Shown here: piece by piece, positions 43,262 to 55,990 of the stretch | Position numbering within the stretch: position 1 is the first letter of the stretch | How the letters are laid out: every line of letters starts with the position of its first letter | Assembly: GCF_963422355.1 (NCBI RefSeq) | Contig: NC_085088.1 | Location: 6,099,914-6,163,913 of the forward strand | Origin: Corticium candelabrum | Lineage: Eukaryota > Porifera > Homoscleromorpha > Homosclerophorida > Plakinidae | DNA length: 64,000 nt | Reading direction: 5' to 3' | The notes under the pieces: generated by a model | Seen by the model: the letters and a program-made list of their open reading frames with translations, nothing else | Databases searched by the model: none | What the model was told of the DNA's origin: nothing | Translations under genes and position numbers: made by a program

Positions 43262-45660
43262 ATGAAGAACCGGCTTCTAAAGCATTTTGGCAAACAGCTG
43301 CCCTTTCAACGTCCTCAAAAGCGGCATGAACCGCAGGTAGTCTTTAGCAGTCAGATACCTACAGGCCCACTAATCGAGCGCATACAAATGCAACTAAAAT
43401 CAGAAGAACAGCAAGATGATATCACCACACTAGAAAGCATGGACCACGACGAAGGTTACAGTGAACGCAACGATGACGCGTTTCTTTTGTATGAAGTTTG
43501 GTATGAAGCTTTCGTCTTGTGAAGGCACTTGCTTGCAGTGCAAACTTCGATTCCTTTCCCGTCCAATCCGAATGATTTTACAAAGGATAACTTTCAAATC
43601 CTACTCCAGTTTTTACAACTTCTTTGTTGGCTAATCTCCGGAGATCGGTTGTCTGATTAGTTTACAATTGACGAATCGCGTTGATCTTCCAAACACAACT
43701 CCAAATAAGATCCTCTCCCTCAGACAAGATCTAATTTACTGTGTTAGCCGCGGGCAAGTTAAAACACCAAAACACATGCTATACCAAGCGCCATAAAGCA
43801 CGTCACTGGCAGCAGTAAAATTGTAACGAACTTGAATAGACTTGGGCACGGTATTCAGAGTCGCAACTGAGTGAATACAAAACAGCCATGGCAGCCAATT
43901 TACTTCAGCAACATCGACAAGTGTTGCCTGTACCTTCCAACATCAAGTCCCACAGCTTTGTTACTTTGTGTTAGAACAACAAGAACAACAATGACACCAA
44001 CAAAGAAACACCATCTGGTAGAGGAACGACACATTGTACTAATGGCATAACAGTACGAAGAGAAGTTCTGTACGCTATTCCTAGCTGACACAGATACGAA
44101 CCTTCATTGTCGAGACGCTACAATAAGCCACAAACATTCTATTGATCCTCTAGCAGAAATTCAAGTAGAATACAACGCCAATTTGCGACAAGGACACCTG
44201 CCAATAATGTTTCCCAACAGAGCTCTAAATTTGTTTGAAGAAAAAAATTTCCGGTGTCACCATTACATATCTAGACTTTGCTTGGATTCTGGATAGCCTT
44301 CTTTCGTCGGATAGAACAACTCTTGGCCAGTCAGATGATGTCCAGAAATCGCCAGGGTGGTCTTGATTCAAGGTTTTAGTGCAACAGGATTGCGAGATTC
44401 GCAGAAGCATTTTAGGGTACCTTCCTATAATACCAACTTAGCAGACGGAGCTCTCGACCTCTTTACGCTCTAATACAGAAATCATCAAATTATCCGATCA
44501 ATTAGACCAGGAAACAGTCGTGATTGTCCTTGATCAAGCAATTTACCCCAAAGCTCAAGAAATTGAAAGGAAGAACAAAAAGAACGAAATTTTCAAGAGT
44601 TGTGCTAAGAATGCGCGGTTTTCATGAGTTTGACTTTTAGCGGTGATTGGTAAGCGATTTGCAAGAAGCAGGCCTTGTTGACATAGTGGAATCCGGAGTA
44701 GTTGGAGCAAACGCAGTTACGGGCGTCGTCAAAGAAATACATTACACCGTGCACTAAGAGCACACAAAATTGTAATGGAAGCGTTATACCGAATCCTGTG
44801 GAAGATGTTTGAGGAGTCTTTAGAACAGCACCCAGGAGAGCATGACATTACAAATTAACTTCTCACTGTACTTCAGATTTTCGTAGAAGCAATTATTCTC
44901 AAGACGCTTGGAAACGTTTGAGTACGCTGCCGGAATATAGATCTTGTATTAGTCTTTTCTTTGATATTGCGATACCTTACCCACCCCCTTGCACATCTCC
45001 CGTTGTCTTACGTACAAATGGTTAGATTACTGCTTGATTTCAGACGGTCCAGCAAGGAAGCAAATTGAATACTTAACTTAAACTGTATCAGAAACATGTT
45101 GCCTTGGATGTTTGCGTATGACCGGATCAATTACAGCCGTTATCTCACGTTATACTAGTGCGAGATGACTGCTCTACAGCAGACTGATCGTTTTGTTCAC
45201 GAGCAGTTTCTTCAAGGGGAATCTAGTGTGCAGCGCAGAAATTCAGCATTCAGTCAAATTCCTGTTGACCTAACTATGGAACAAACAATCAATAGAGATT
45301 CTAAGACGAAAGGTGGCATAATTGGATTTAGTGGCATAAGTGAGCTAACATCAGCGAGCCAAAATCAGCAAAAACTGCAGAGACATGGCGGGACTAGACG
45401 AAAATGCGAACAAGCACAAGGATTGCAGTTGAAGTCAGAAACTACATGATCAAGCCACAGGGTAGTCTGTTCTGGCAACAATGCCCACATGGCCAAACCC
45501 ATTTTGCCCTCTTAATCCTGAACTTCTTACGAACATTGCCTCCAGTGTTGTTGCGTCGAATGAAATCGTGTCAGATCTGCTACAAGATTATCCTTTAAGA
45601 CAAGATCAGTTTCTAAGCCTTGCACTTGAAGTGTTAGATCACGCTGCTCGCGCGGTTTAG
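43262..45660 (+). pseudogene. Decayed copy of an uncharacterised repetitive invertebrate protein family
   Basis: Short conserved blocks are scattered over all three frames in one order. They are ILSLRQDLIYCVSRGQVKTP near 43710; a DTDTNLHCRDATISH block near 44090; GYLPI near 44410 and ETVVIVLDQAIYPKAQEI near 44510; LLAVIGKRF near 44640; RAHKIVMEALYRILWKMFEE near 44760; then the open frame 45165-45449 with RFVHEQFLQGE and LTMEQTINRDSKTKGGIIGF. I recall this block series from large repetitive proteins of cnidarian and sponge genomes with no assigned function. That recollection is unverified. Stops and shifts throughout show the copy is dead. It is not a gypsy, hAT or Tc1 protein. Confidence 0.5.
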
Positions 45661-47980
45661 ATTAGTTAGCGCGCAAAGCAGAGGCACCCAACTATGGACA
45701 TAATGGGTACCGTAAACCTGCACACCGACCATACATTCTAGGTCAGTATGGTTACCTGGGTAGGGGAAATCGACGGGATGCAAAATCATGCGTAGTACGA
45801 TGTATTAGACAATGGTTTCCTTCCCCATATGAAACATACATGGGGTATAGGAGTGAGTAGATGTGTTCTTGCATAGAGACGTACGCTTAGCTTTAGTTCT
45901 TGTTTTATTCTAGACAACTACAGTAAATTGGGAAAGCAGTCATCAAGTTCAAAATAAATTATAGGAAATTAATATGATAGCACTGATGCTCTTCGGCCTC
46001 TCTTTTCTTGCCCATCTCCAATCCATCACTAGCGAAGCACTTACTGGTCCTTCACCTTATGACCTAGATGTTCACATAGTTGAGACCAAAATCATGATCA
46101 CCTGTAGATAACTGTAGAAAATCATGACAGTACTAAGAAAAATTGAGAAAATATTAATCAAGTTCAATATATATTATAGCAAATGATTATGATACTACTG
46201 ATGCCCTTAAGCTTCCTTTTCCCCGCCCATCTCCAATCCTCATAGCCAGTGAAGCACTTACTTCAACTGGCTGACACCAAAGCATCACATGTAGATAAAA
46301 CATGACAGTACTGAGACCTTGAGTGGAGATTACTGCTATGATGTGGCATTTATTTAAAGGGGACACATATTGTGTCCAGAACTAAATCAATACATGCATG
46401 TCGTTGCAGAGGCAATAGTATGCAGTCCTTGTTCGACTACGCTGTTTTGCTACCAATTCTGATGTTATTGGAGAGCTGCTTGGAGCAATCGTAGGAGCAA
46501 TATGGGAGTGAACGCATGGTAGTTTGGGTCGATGAGTTGATTATTCTTCTGCAAGCCTTTTGTTGACTACACGAACCGTGAGTCCTGGAATATGTTGGTA
46601 CTCTTTAGCCTCTCTGACTGCTGCTAATGTCCTCTGTCGTGAACTCTTATCATACTTCCTATGAAATCGTTTCTCCCCAGAAGAGTGAACAATTGCTTGT
46701 TTTCTACTCACATGCTGGTTGTAATCAAGTGCAGCTAGAAGACTTTGAATGCATCATGTCTATCAACAAATGACTTGGTTATCACAAAATAATAGTTACG
46801 ACATCAAAGGGGATCCAACCCAAACGAGATTCGTTTTGATGCATTATTTTAGAATCAGATTGTGATAGCATTCCAGTGAGCTAGTATTCCTAGACAATAG
46901 AAGATAAAAAATGTTCCGTACGCCAAGAAATGCCACCAAGACAGTATGATGAGTTTACCTGCAGCTTGTATAGTATAATAGAGAGGTGAGCCACTTGGGA
47001 TCAAGGAAAACATGTCGCAGAAAGTTCATAGACGCAGAGGTTACCTCAAGTGGCTTCTTAGCAGTACATATCAGCATCGTCATCTGCTGTTAGGTCACTA
47101 TGATAAACAGTGTGCCCAGTTGACCATTCATGTTTCCCGATGACATGATGCAGCCCTCCAAGCCACAGTGTCTATGAATATCAACTACGTAAGACCTCAT
47201 TGCAGTCTGCATCAACCATTTACTGCTACCTTTAGCTTACTGAGATCTCCTTGTGCTTTCTGACAAGAACACCAAAAATTATTAACAATCGATCTTTTCC
47301 AGGATGCTATGGCTCTCAGTTCACGCTTCCTTGATGCCTAAATGAGATCATGAGTACTTCCTAGTCAAGTTATAAGCAGTCATTAGGTCTTGCTAACCTC
47401 AGACAAAACTTTAGCCAATTTCTTGCTTTATGCCGACATCAAGCGACTGAACAATGTTCGAGTAAGCTTTGCCACGTTCTACATATGAACATTAGCATGA
47501 ATACAAGAAACTATTGATGACAACACACATACGTAGGACAAAGACCAACAACTGTTCAATAACTGGAATAGTGCAAATGACAACATACATGTAGGCTTGC
47601 AGACATAACAGACAGAGGAATTACACAGACCAACATCAACTAGTAATTACCTTGCAGCCACAGGACTCAAATATATCCAAAAAAGCAGATTGATGAGTGA
47701 TCTGACAAAGGTGACGTACGAAATAGCTCAAATTGTGACATCATCACATGATAATTTATACAGCATCTAATTAGCCGTACGTATACGTTGACTTTCACGA
47801 GACGATGACAATCTACAATCTTCACAAGTTTAGTGTTTATATTGACAGACTAAGGCAGCCAGGCGTTACGTTCTAGATGAGGCTGACTGGGCACAGCAGC
47901 TCGAAGGTCAACGTGGCGACATCTGATCACGTTTAGACGTGGTTCAGCATGAAGTCGATCACCAAGCTGTAAGTCTGCAG
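45661..47980. other. Mostly non-coding region with a tandem duplication and one minus-strand exon-like block
   Basis: No long frame. A ~208-bp duplication lies at 45951-46320. On the minus strand 46547-46710 reads as an open stretch (RTLAAVREAKEYQHIPGLTV) with an acceptor-like TAG before it and a stop after; I do not recognise it. Confidence 0.3.
45951..46320. repeat. Imperfect tandem duplication, period about 208 bp
   Basis: Both copies carry 'gcccatctccaatcc' and 'gtgaagcacttact' (first copy 'gcgaagcacttact') at matching spacing, with 'catgacagtactgagac' type ends. The copies have diverged by substitutions and small indels. Confidence 0.65.
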
Positions 47981-48009
47981 CTACATCTGTCTTTTTGCAT
48001 CTGTCTTTT

Positions 48010-48180
48010 TCACGTCAATCAGCCATATGAAGGTCTCTTCACTTCTGTTGATGGGCTTCTCGTATTTTAATGGCGCGCGACGTCGTCCAGATCCTCTTCT
48101 TGCACCGCCATGGCTTCGCAACATCTTGTGCGGTTCCATAGAACTTGTGTACGCAAACATCTGGCTCACGTGACTTGGCG
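48010..48180 (-). CDS. Possible minus-strand first exon, basic peptide
   Basis: The minus-strand frame includes MEPHKMLRSHGGARRGSGRR, with a Gly/Arg-rich start followed by KYEKPINRSEETF. It may pair with the exon-like block at 46547-46710 on the same strand. There is no recognised domain and no confirmed splice. Confidence 0.2.
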
Positions 48181-48449
48181 CAAAACACACCGTATCAGGG
48201 CAAAGGAGACTCAACCGTCTTTATTATAGCCTACCACTCTGCATTTTCTTGCTTTACAGTTACCTAACCTTCGCTTTCACCAAAACTTTCTATATTCACT
48301 AGACTTGAAAAATGGCCCTTTTTTCAAGTAGCGCGGCATTTGTTTAGTCCGAGGACAATCGGGACAGTGCTCTTTAAATTAATTAAGTTGCAACAATTAG
48401 GAAATATTTATTCTAAAATTGCAGCATCGAACTTACTTAGTTCTAGTGA

Positions 48450-48705
48450 AGGAGAAAAATGGTGGGTTAAGAGTTTGCGACTATGGAGGAGTAAATAGGA
48501 ATACCATTCCAGACAGCTATCCACTATCAAGAATTGACGATTTCAGTTACTTAGATCTGCTAAATTAAAGGCTATCACCAAGTCCAACTTGCAAAACAGT
48601 CAAAGCAAAAGTTCGCCTTCTCTTGTCATAAAGGTTTGTTTGACTATCGCAGGATGCCGTTTGGTTTGACAAACGCCCCTTCAAAAACACATGCAGCAGT
48701 CACTG
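48450..48705 (+). pseudogene. Gypsy reverse transcriptase fragment, heavily decayed
   Basis: Reading across frames gives VKEKNGGLRVCDYGGVNR, IPDSYPLSRIDD, SYLDLLN, then a shifted FDYRRMPFGLTNAPS. These are the fingers and palm blocks of a gypsy RT. The YxDD box and everything else are missing. Confidence 0.7.
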
Positions 48706-49601
48706 TTATTTGCTAGTTATAAGTCGTTTGAAGTTGCACGCTTGTTGCAGATCTGTTTACCAATCGTTGGAGTGACGACGGCTCTGTGGAACAGCTGCCA
48801 GTCAGTCGGCAAGAACCCTGCACAGGTTTCAGCCGGTTAGTGTGGGATCATAAGTAATCGGGAGTTGGGGTGGAAGCGGTGCATCATCAGGGTTGACAAG
48901 CAGCCGTAGTCGGTACGTACGTCATATAGTCTTTAATTCTTTTGAATGCTTACAAAGTTGCACAGCAATTCCAATTCATAAGAACCATATGAGGAGACAG
49001 GTTTCGGTCGATCGGCATGCAATTTGCATTACTTGTGCACGCATGCCAGATTTGTTGCATTATTTGATTAAGCGTACACTTCTGTTTCAGTGCTCTTCAG
49101 AGGCTGAAGAAGAGACAAGTCAACATGATATTTCGATTGAAGGTTTCGCAATTTAATCGTGTCGTTGTCTTCAGATGAACAGCGCGTTTTATGTTACTTA
49201 GTTAGATGAAGTAAACTTTGTAAGATATGCTGCTGCTGCTGCTGTCCAACAGAGTTTGTGGAATTGCTAACTAGATATCGTTTACATGCAAGCGCATGCA
49301 TGATTACGCCTCAACTCTACATCTTTACTCTAGATAGCTACGCGTTTCTTTGTCTGCGTGCAGGTGAAAGACTTTACGGCTACAGCTGTCACTTCGACTT
49401 CGGAAGTCGAAGAAATCTAAACGGACGTCATGAAAGTTGACAGCACTTCGAGAAAGTTTCAAAAGCAGCAGCAAATTTCGGTAAGAAATATCAAATGACA
49501 TAACATGTATTTGCGTGTATATGCAATATCAAAAATCAGTGTATCTATATGTCAGAATCGAGGAATAGAGTCTTATACAGTGATTCTCTTGTTTCCATAG
49601 A
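48706..49601. other. No gene seen
   Basis: Contains a short (GCT)n run near 49230. Small frames lack motifs. Confidence 0.35.
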
Positions 49602-50096
49602 ATGAGATGGATTGACGGCCACTGCATGGACCTGTTCACTATTAACCAAGAGGCGATGCTGCAGGCTATCTCTACTAGCCCTACATCTGCAAACCTCGAG
49701 ACTAGCTTGGAAGTCACGTCTACGATTCCTGAAGATGACTTGGAGTGCGTAGTGTCACCGTCAACGTGTACACAACAGCTAGACAGTCATGCAACTATTG
49801 CAAGTAATCATACCAACTCGACGGCTGCAAGTGCATGCACCAAACGACCAGGAAGCCTGAACGTGCTCGATAGAGACATTGAGTTACCAGCGGTTTGTCA
49901 TGAAAAACTCCAACGTACCTTCATTAACCGTGCAACTAACAATTGTCTTTGCATACATATAGTATATATAGTAATGAGCCAATGGTTTAAATTGCTGTTC
50001 TCAAGAGTTTCGCTGGCCAAAGACAAGGCAAATCCCTACAAAACAGCAAAGAGTCTTGTCCCTCTCTCTGCTTTTCCAAAAAATCCCGTTTTGTGA
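49602..50096 (+). CDS. Hypothetical open frame, 164 codons
   Basis: ATG at 49602 opens a Ser/Thr/Cys-rich frame (MRWIDGHCMDLFTINQEAM; ends AFPKNPVL). A possible upstream exon (ATG 49429, KVDSTSRKFQKQQQ) ends at a gtaaga donor, but its phase puts the acceptor at 49600 out of frame. No domain is recognised. It may be a chance frame. Confidence 0.2.
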   Translation: MRWIDGHCMDLFTINQEAMLQAISTSPTSANLETSLEVTSTIPEDDLECVVSPSTCTQQLDSHATIASNHTNSTAASACTKRPGSLNVLDRDIELPAVCHEKLQRTFINRATNNCLCIHIVYIVMSQWFKLLFSRVSLAKDKANPYKTAKSLVPLSAFPKNPVL

Positions 50097-50707
50097 GTCG
50101 GAAATGTCTTGCGGCTCTTTTGGGTAAACTGCACGCATCCAGTCTCTAGAGGAAGGTGGCCCCGAAGAGTTGCTAAGATCTTCGCACGAAGACGACGACG
50201 TCGACTCTTCCTCGTCCAGACAAAAGCCGGAAGGTTCGGTCACCTTTAGGATGATAGATAATGCAAAGTATGAGTGAATAGATGAGCGATTTGGAAGCCC
50301 AAAACCTCAAGATGATGTCGCTACTTCTCTTTAAGGTCTACTACATGTAAGGGAGGCGTCAGCAAACGCAAAGCAGCGCGCAGCAGCTGTTGCCAGAGTG
50401 GTGTCACGAGATGGCAAGACTATTCGGAATTGGCGGATGAATTTTATTTAAAAAATGCAGAGAGTTTTCAAAGGATTGACAAGGCAGACATTCAAGAATC
50501 AGTGTAACGTATGACGAGGAGAGCAAGAAGGCTATGAAGTGGGCTAGGAAGCTTTCGTGTATTAGAAGGCTACCAAACATGACTTTAATTAAGAGAGTTT
50601 GTGACTATGCCAACTCCAATCTATTTTCCCAACTATTCTTTGCCAGCTGGGTTTCCACGAAATATTAGTTTGTCAATTGCAAGGTTTCTCATGGCAGTGT
50701 TCTCGCC
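50097..50707. other. No gene seen
   Basis: A minus-strand acidic/serine stretch at 50001-50243 is open but unsupported. Otherwise AT-rich spacer. Confidence 0.3.
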
Positions 50708-51200
50708 AGAGGCGGCAGTGCCTGCATTTTGCCGGTTGGGAAGGAAAAATGCCGGTTGGGAAGGTAAATATAGCTGATTTTGCCGGTTGGATGGATTACA
50801 ATTATTGCCAAGTAAGAAGAAGGGACTATGGTTGTGGAGACAGCCTGCTGTGAAAGCTAAACAGCTACATGTCAGTAGGGTACCTGTATCACATGTTAAT
50901 TGCATTCTCACCTTGCCATTGGCACGTGTGCACCAACAGGCTATCAAGATAGGAATGCCATTTTGCAAAAGACACCTGCACATCCACATGTACACCTGCA
51001 CCTTCTCTTACAAGAATGTTGTAACTCATTTCTTTACTAGGGCCTTGTATATAAGGTGTCATGGTACATCTGAATAGCTATATAACCTATAGTTGAAGTT
51101 TCTGTACTAGTAATGGCTGCATGTGTCACATACAGTGACGCTGCATGTTTCACATACGGTGACACTAAAATCCTTACTGCGCATCCTGGATACTGAAGGT

Positions 51201-52817
51201 ATGGATCTAGCCTCAACAGCAGATAGTGGACCTCCTGTAAAGAAGGTGAAATTGCCATCTGGCATGCCGGCTAGCTACACAACATGGGCAAGTACTCGGT
51301 CGTGGCTGACCTACCGGCTAGGTGAAGATGGTTCACTGCCAAAATTGTTCTGTAAAGTGTGTTGCCAGCGGTACGATAAAACAATGTTACCTGGAGGACA
51401 CAACAGGAGAGCATGGTCTACTAGAGGCTGTACTCGACTGAAGCTAGACGCAGTAAAGGAGCACGAGGAGTCTTGGCTACACAAGCAAGCTATTGGTCAC
51501 AGCAAACAAGCTGCACGTGTAGCTGAAAGTGGTGGCATTCAAGGAATGCAGATACAGCACATCCGAAACAAAAACAAGCAACAGGATGCTGCAATGTTGA
51601 AATGCCTGCAAGCTCTGTACTGGATAGCAAAGGAAGATATTGCTTTGAGGAAATGGCATAGTTTGAAAGAGCTACTAGGCCAGGTTGGTGTTGATCTCTC
51701 CGCTATCAGACTGGGTAAAAATGCACACTACGACAGTGACCAAATACTAGGAGAATTTCTGGAAGCTCTCGCTGAAGTAGTTCATGATGAAACATCGTCT
51801 CTTATTCAGCGATCTGCATTTGTGGGAGTCATGGCAGATGAGACAACTGATGTTAGCAATATCTGTCAGCTTGACTTACACCTTCGCATTGTTTGTGATG
51901 GTGTAGTTAGGTCTCGTTTTGGTACTTTCCAACCCGTACCTAACACTACTGCCTACACTTTGACCAATGCAATATGTGAGTGGTGTGAAGACCGTGGAGT
52001 CAACCTCCGTCGTCTGCACTTTGGCACAGACGGAGCAAGCAATTTTACTGGCCGCCACAGTGGCGTTGCCAGCCGAATGAAAGCAGTCAATCCACATCTT
52101 GTGCATGTGCACTGCGTTTGTCACCGTGAGGCCTTAGCAGTATCTGACGCGTGCAAAGACGTCCCCTACTTAAATAACGTATTCCAGCCAACGCTGGGAG
52201 GAGTATTTCGCTTTTTTCATAACTCGCCAGTGAGAGAAGCAGCTCTGCATGCTGTACAGGTACTGTTTGACAAAACTGAGACTTACCTTAAAGAACCCAA
52301 GTTTGTACGGTGGTTGTCGCATGAGGCTGCAGTAAAAGCCTTTGTAAACTGTTTCCCAGCATTGATAGTAGCTCTTAGCCGCGAAGCCTCTGAAAGAAAA
52401 GACGCTGCTGCAAAGGCATACCTTGCTCATATCTCAAAGGTAGAGTTTGTTGCTTCCTTGCTAATGCTTCAAGATTTGCTACCTCACCTGACTCGGCTTT
52501 CGAAAGTGTTTCAAAAATCCAGTTTCAACTTTAGCGATTTGCAGCCAGCACTAGATGTAGCTATGGCATCCGTAGAGCAGCTCCGAATAATGCCAGGGTC
52601 TAACGAGCAACAACTTGAACAGTTTCTGGAGTCTGCAAATCTTACGATCCGAGACTTAGATCTTAAGAGACGCAGATGGAGAGAAACAGTTCGAAATACT
52701 TATTTTGATAAACTTGAGCAAGGTTTGAGAGACCGATTTCCTGCAATGCCGTTGCTTGCAGCATTAAGCATATTTGATCCTGTAGCAATTATTGAAATGT
52801 CAATGTCAGACGTGTCT
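51201..52817 (+). CDS. hAT transposase (KIAA1586/ZNF862-like), N-terminal part
   Basis: ATG at 51201 (MDLASTADSGPPVKKVKLPS) contains a possible nuclear signal. A BED-like Cys/His cluster follows (LFCKVCCQRYD, then KEHEESWLHKQ). The first catalytic block is GVMADETTDVSN. The second is FGTDGASNFTGRHSGV with the aspartate, followed by VHCVCHREALAVSD. The frame is uninterrupted until CGTGTCT at 52811-52817, the target duplication of the inserted hAT. Beyond it the annotated frame would run into the terminal repeat of the intruder and stop at 52889. The frame-compatible continuation is at 55991. Confidence 0.85.
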
Positions 52818-55800
52818 CAGTGGCGTATCTACGGGGTGGCCTGGGGGGGCACGTGCCCCCCCAAATATTTGACTTTTAGCTTTCTTTGATTTGTAACCCT
52901 ATTGTCCAATGTTCAGAATCAGATGCTAAATGAGCTACTGACCTAGAAAAGAATTAGCGCGCTTTATGCTTACACCCGGTCAGTGGAATTAGCGCACGTT
53001 ATGTACGAACACGTGGCTTATAATGACTGAAGCACATACGAAGAAGGCTTCCCGGAAACGGTCAGGAAACAGCAGAAATGAAACAATTCTGACTTTCTTT
53101 CAGCCCAAGAGGTTTGTGAAATTGTGACTGGTGTGCTCTTGCTGTCTGTACTAGCTAGCTAGTAACTGTAGGATGTCACCAGGTCGAGGGCAGATTCTCC
53201 CATTTCAGTTGGTACAGAAGGGCATGTGATTACGGATTCCGAATCGGCGTCTACGGTAGGCATTAGCGAGAATGCTGAGTCTGAGTTTGCTTCTGCCTCG
53301 GAGTCACTATGTCTATCTCCTTCGGCACATGTCCTTGCCGAGAGCAGTTACGAGAGCAGTTTCAGTAGTTCCGTAGCAACTGTAGATCTTTCCATGGCCA
53401 GCAGCGGGCCTGTGTCACCGAAAACTGCTGTAGCACCTGCACTCATATATGCAGATTCTGAGCTGGAAGTAGATCTAGATTGTGGATCACCGACAAATCC
53501 CGAGACGGACTGTGCCGAGGATGCACCAGGCGCCATGAAAGGTTTACAATCACCTGCAGGTACACGAAATATCTATTATCTTGTAACACAATTTCGTCGG
53601 TACAGTACTCTAACTAATTATTGCATGTATGTTCCGCTCACAGATCTGTCACGCCATATTGGAGATAGGCCTGCGCAGCCCCTCCTGTCAAAATTTCCAA
53701 CAACTAAGTTCGGCTCGAAACATCGCTCCTTCTCTCCTGAATGGTACAAGGCATTCACGTGGGTAGAATATTCCATAGCGAAAGATGCAATATACTGCTA
53801 CCCCTGCCGTCACCTCAAGGTAGGAGCAGTTAGTCGAGTTGATCCAGCATTCACTACAATTGGTTTTCGGGGATGGAAGAAGGCTAAGGGTAAAAGTGGA
53901 GCCCTGAAACAGCACGCGGAATCCGCGAACCACCGAGCGAACATGCAAGTATGGCAACAACGTCTTGTTGCAGAAAGAGAAAAGGTTCAATTCGGTGTGG
54001 ACTACCAACTACGGGATGTGGAAGAAGAGGAGATTATGCTTAATCGGCACTACCTGAAGTCAGTTATGACAGTGATTCTCACCCTTGCGCGACAAAATAT
54101 ACCACTGCGAGGACACCACGAATCAGAGACGTCGGAGAACCCAGGAAATTTTAGAGCTATTTTAGACCTCCTAGTCAATCAAGACGCTCGCTTGCAGCAG
54201 AAGAAGAATAGCCTTCCTAGAAATGCCAGATACCTATCACCTAATGTCCAAAATACCATACTGGATATACTTGGAAAGATGGTGAAGGACAAGATTTGCT
54301 CCGAGTTAAGGCAAGTGGAGCTTTCACGCTCATGGCAGACGAAACACGTGATGTCAGCAAAAGCGAACAGCTGTCCTTGGTTGTGAGATATGTTTTTGAA
54401 GGCAATGTGTGTAAACGGTTCCTAGGATTCGTTGCTTTAACCGATCTTTCTGCAGCGGGAATCGCCCACTCTATTACGAAATCACTGGGTGAGAGTAGCA
54501 TTGATTTGTCAATGTGTGTTTCTCAGAGTTATGATGGAGCGAATGTAATGAGCGGCGAGCATGGAGGCGTCCAGGCGAAAATCAAGACTATGTGTCCTCA
54601 GGCTACTTACTGTCACTGTTATGCACACCGTCTGAATCTGGCTCTCGTAGACTGCTGCAAAACTATCCCAGTCGCTTACGAATATTTTTCACTTCTGAAT
54701 TCCCTTTACGTTTTCGTATCTTCGTCGGCCGTTCACTGCGTACTTGAATGTGTTCAGGAGAATATGAAGGAAATCAATTCCTCGTATAAACCGGTTCATC
54801 TTAAACGGTTATCAGACACAAGGTGGACATGTAGGGTAGACAGTGTAAGAGCTGTACACGACGGGTACAAAGCAATCATAGAGACTCTTCGTCGAGTTTC
54901 TGAGGGGAACAACAAGGATCGTGCGGTGCAGTCCAAAGGATTACTAAGTCAGATTCAGTCTCTACAGTTCATTGCTTGTACCGTCATATTTAAGAAAGCT
55001 CTCCTACTGACAAAGGGGGTTTCAGATGTACTGCAGAGTAAGCAACTTGATCTAGCTGCAGCCGTAGATTTGGTAGAAACGGCAATAGACACTTTGCTTG
55101 AATGGAGAAAGGCGTCATTTGATTCATCATTGTGGAAGAATCTATGGAATGATATCGAAGAACTGGCCAGAAACAACGAAGTGGACCTTGGTGATCTTTC
55201 CCAGTCGAGGCGCCGCAATCGAGTCAGCCATCAGCCAACACGTCTAGATGAGTACGTAATAATGGAAACGACCGGCAGGCAACCAGTTATTTCAGAGGAC
55301 GTCGAAACCTATGTTAGAGTTTCCGTCTACTACGAAGTGCTTGACTCAATCATAGGAGAAATGAAGCGCCGATTTTCCCATGAGACTCGTCCACTGATAA
55401 GGGCATGTAGCGCTTGCATGCCTGGATCATCTTTTCTCAATGCAACTACTATGCAGCCATTGATTGTCCACTACAAGCTAAATTTTGAGGACATTTCTGT
55501 GCAAGCCGAAGAATGCAAACGGTTTCTTGCAAGGAAGAAGGATGTAAACTCTTTATCTGACGTCTTACACCATCTCTTGCCAGTCAAAGAGGCGTTTGTA
55601 GAGTTGTATAAACTTCTGACCATAGTGTTGACTATGGGTGTGTCAACAGCATCTTGCGAACGCTCGTTTTCGTGTCTGAAGAGGCTAAAAAGCTATCTTC
55701 GGGCCGGTATGGGTCAAGATCGGTTAAACAGTATGGCTTTGCTTGCAATAGAGAGAGACCTCTCTGGAAAAATAGACATTGACGAAGCAATTGAGTTATT

Positions 55801-55990
55801 TGCTAGAATAGACAAGAACAGGAGAATTAAGTTACTAAAGTAGATTGCTGTCTATAGTGTAAAAACCGCACAGTGTGAGAGCTCTTCAGGAAGTACAATA
55901 TCAACTCTACGAAATACTACTCGCCGTCTACAGTGCAAATGCCCGCGCTCGAGTGCCCCCCCCAGTCTTACAAGGCTGGTTACGCCGCTG
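52818..55990 (+). mobile_element. hAT transposon nested in another hAT, 7-bp duplication
   Basis: It starts CAGTGGCGTATCTACGGGG and ends with the complement of CAGCGGCGTAACCAGCC. C/G runs (GTGCCCCCCC) sit just inside both ends. CGTGTCT lies at 52811-52817 and 55991-55997. Length is 3173 bp. The terminal sequences resemble those of the element at 31867 (CAGTAGCGGATC...), but the duplication there is 5 bp. Confidence 0.9.
53023..55843 (+). pseudogene. hAT transposase, TTF finger type, one frameshift
   Basis: Exon 1 is 53023-53111 (MTEAHTKKASRKRS ... LTFFQPK), with donor AAGAG|gtttgt. The best phase-matched acceptor is ACCAG at 53182, so exon 2 begins at 53183. The frame runs to about 54310 and includes a TTF finger (WVEYSIAKDAIYCYPCRHL), LKQHAESANHRAN and IPLRGHHESE. 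A single shift near 54310 moves to the frame ending at TAG 55841-55843. That frame carries LMADETRDVSKS (first aspartate), SQSYDGANVMSG (second), CHCYAHRLNLAL, SDTRWTCR and STASCERSFSCLKRLKSYLR (glutamate, dimerisation). All catalytic acids are present and only one lesion is visible, so loss of function is recent. Confidence 0.88.

Noticed and set aside
50633..51001. 122-codon minus-strand frame
   Set aside because: It reads through the subterminal direct repeats of the hAT and has no motif.
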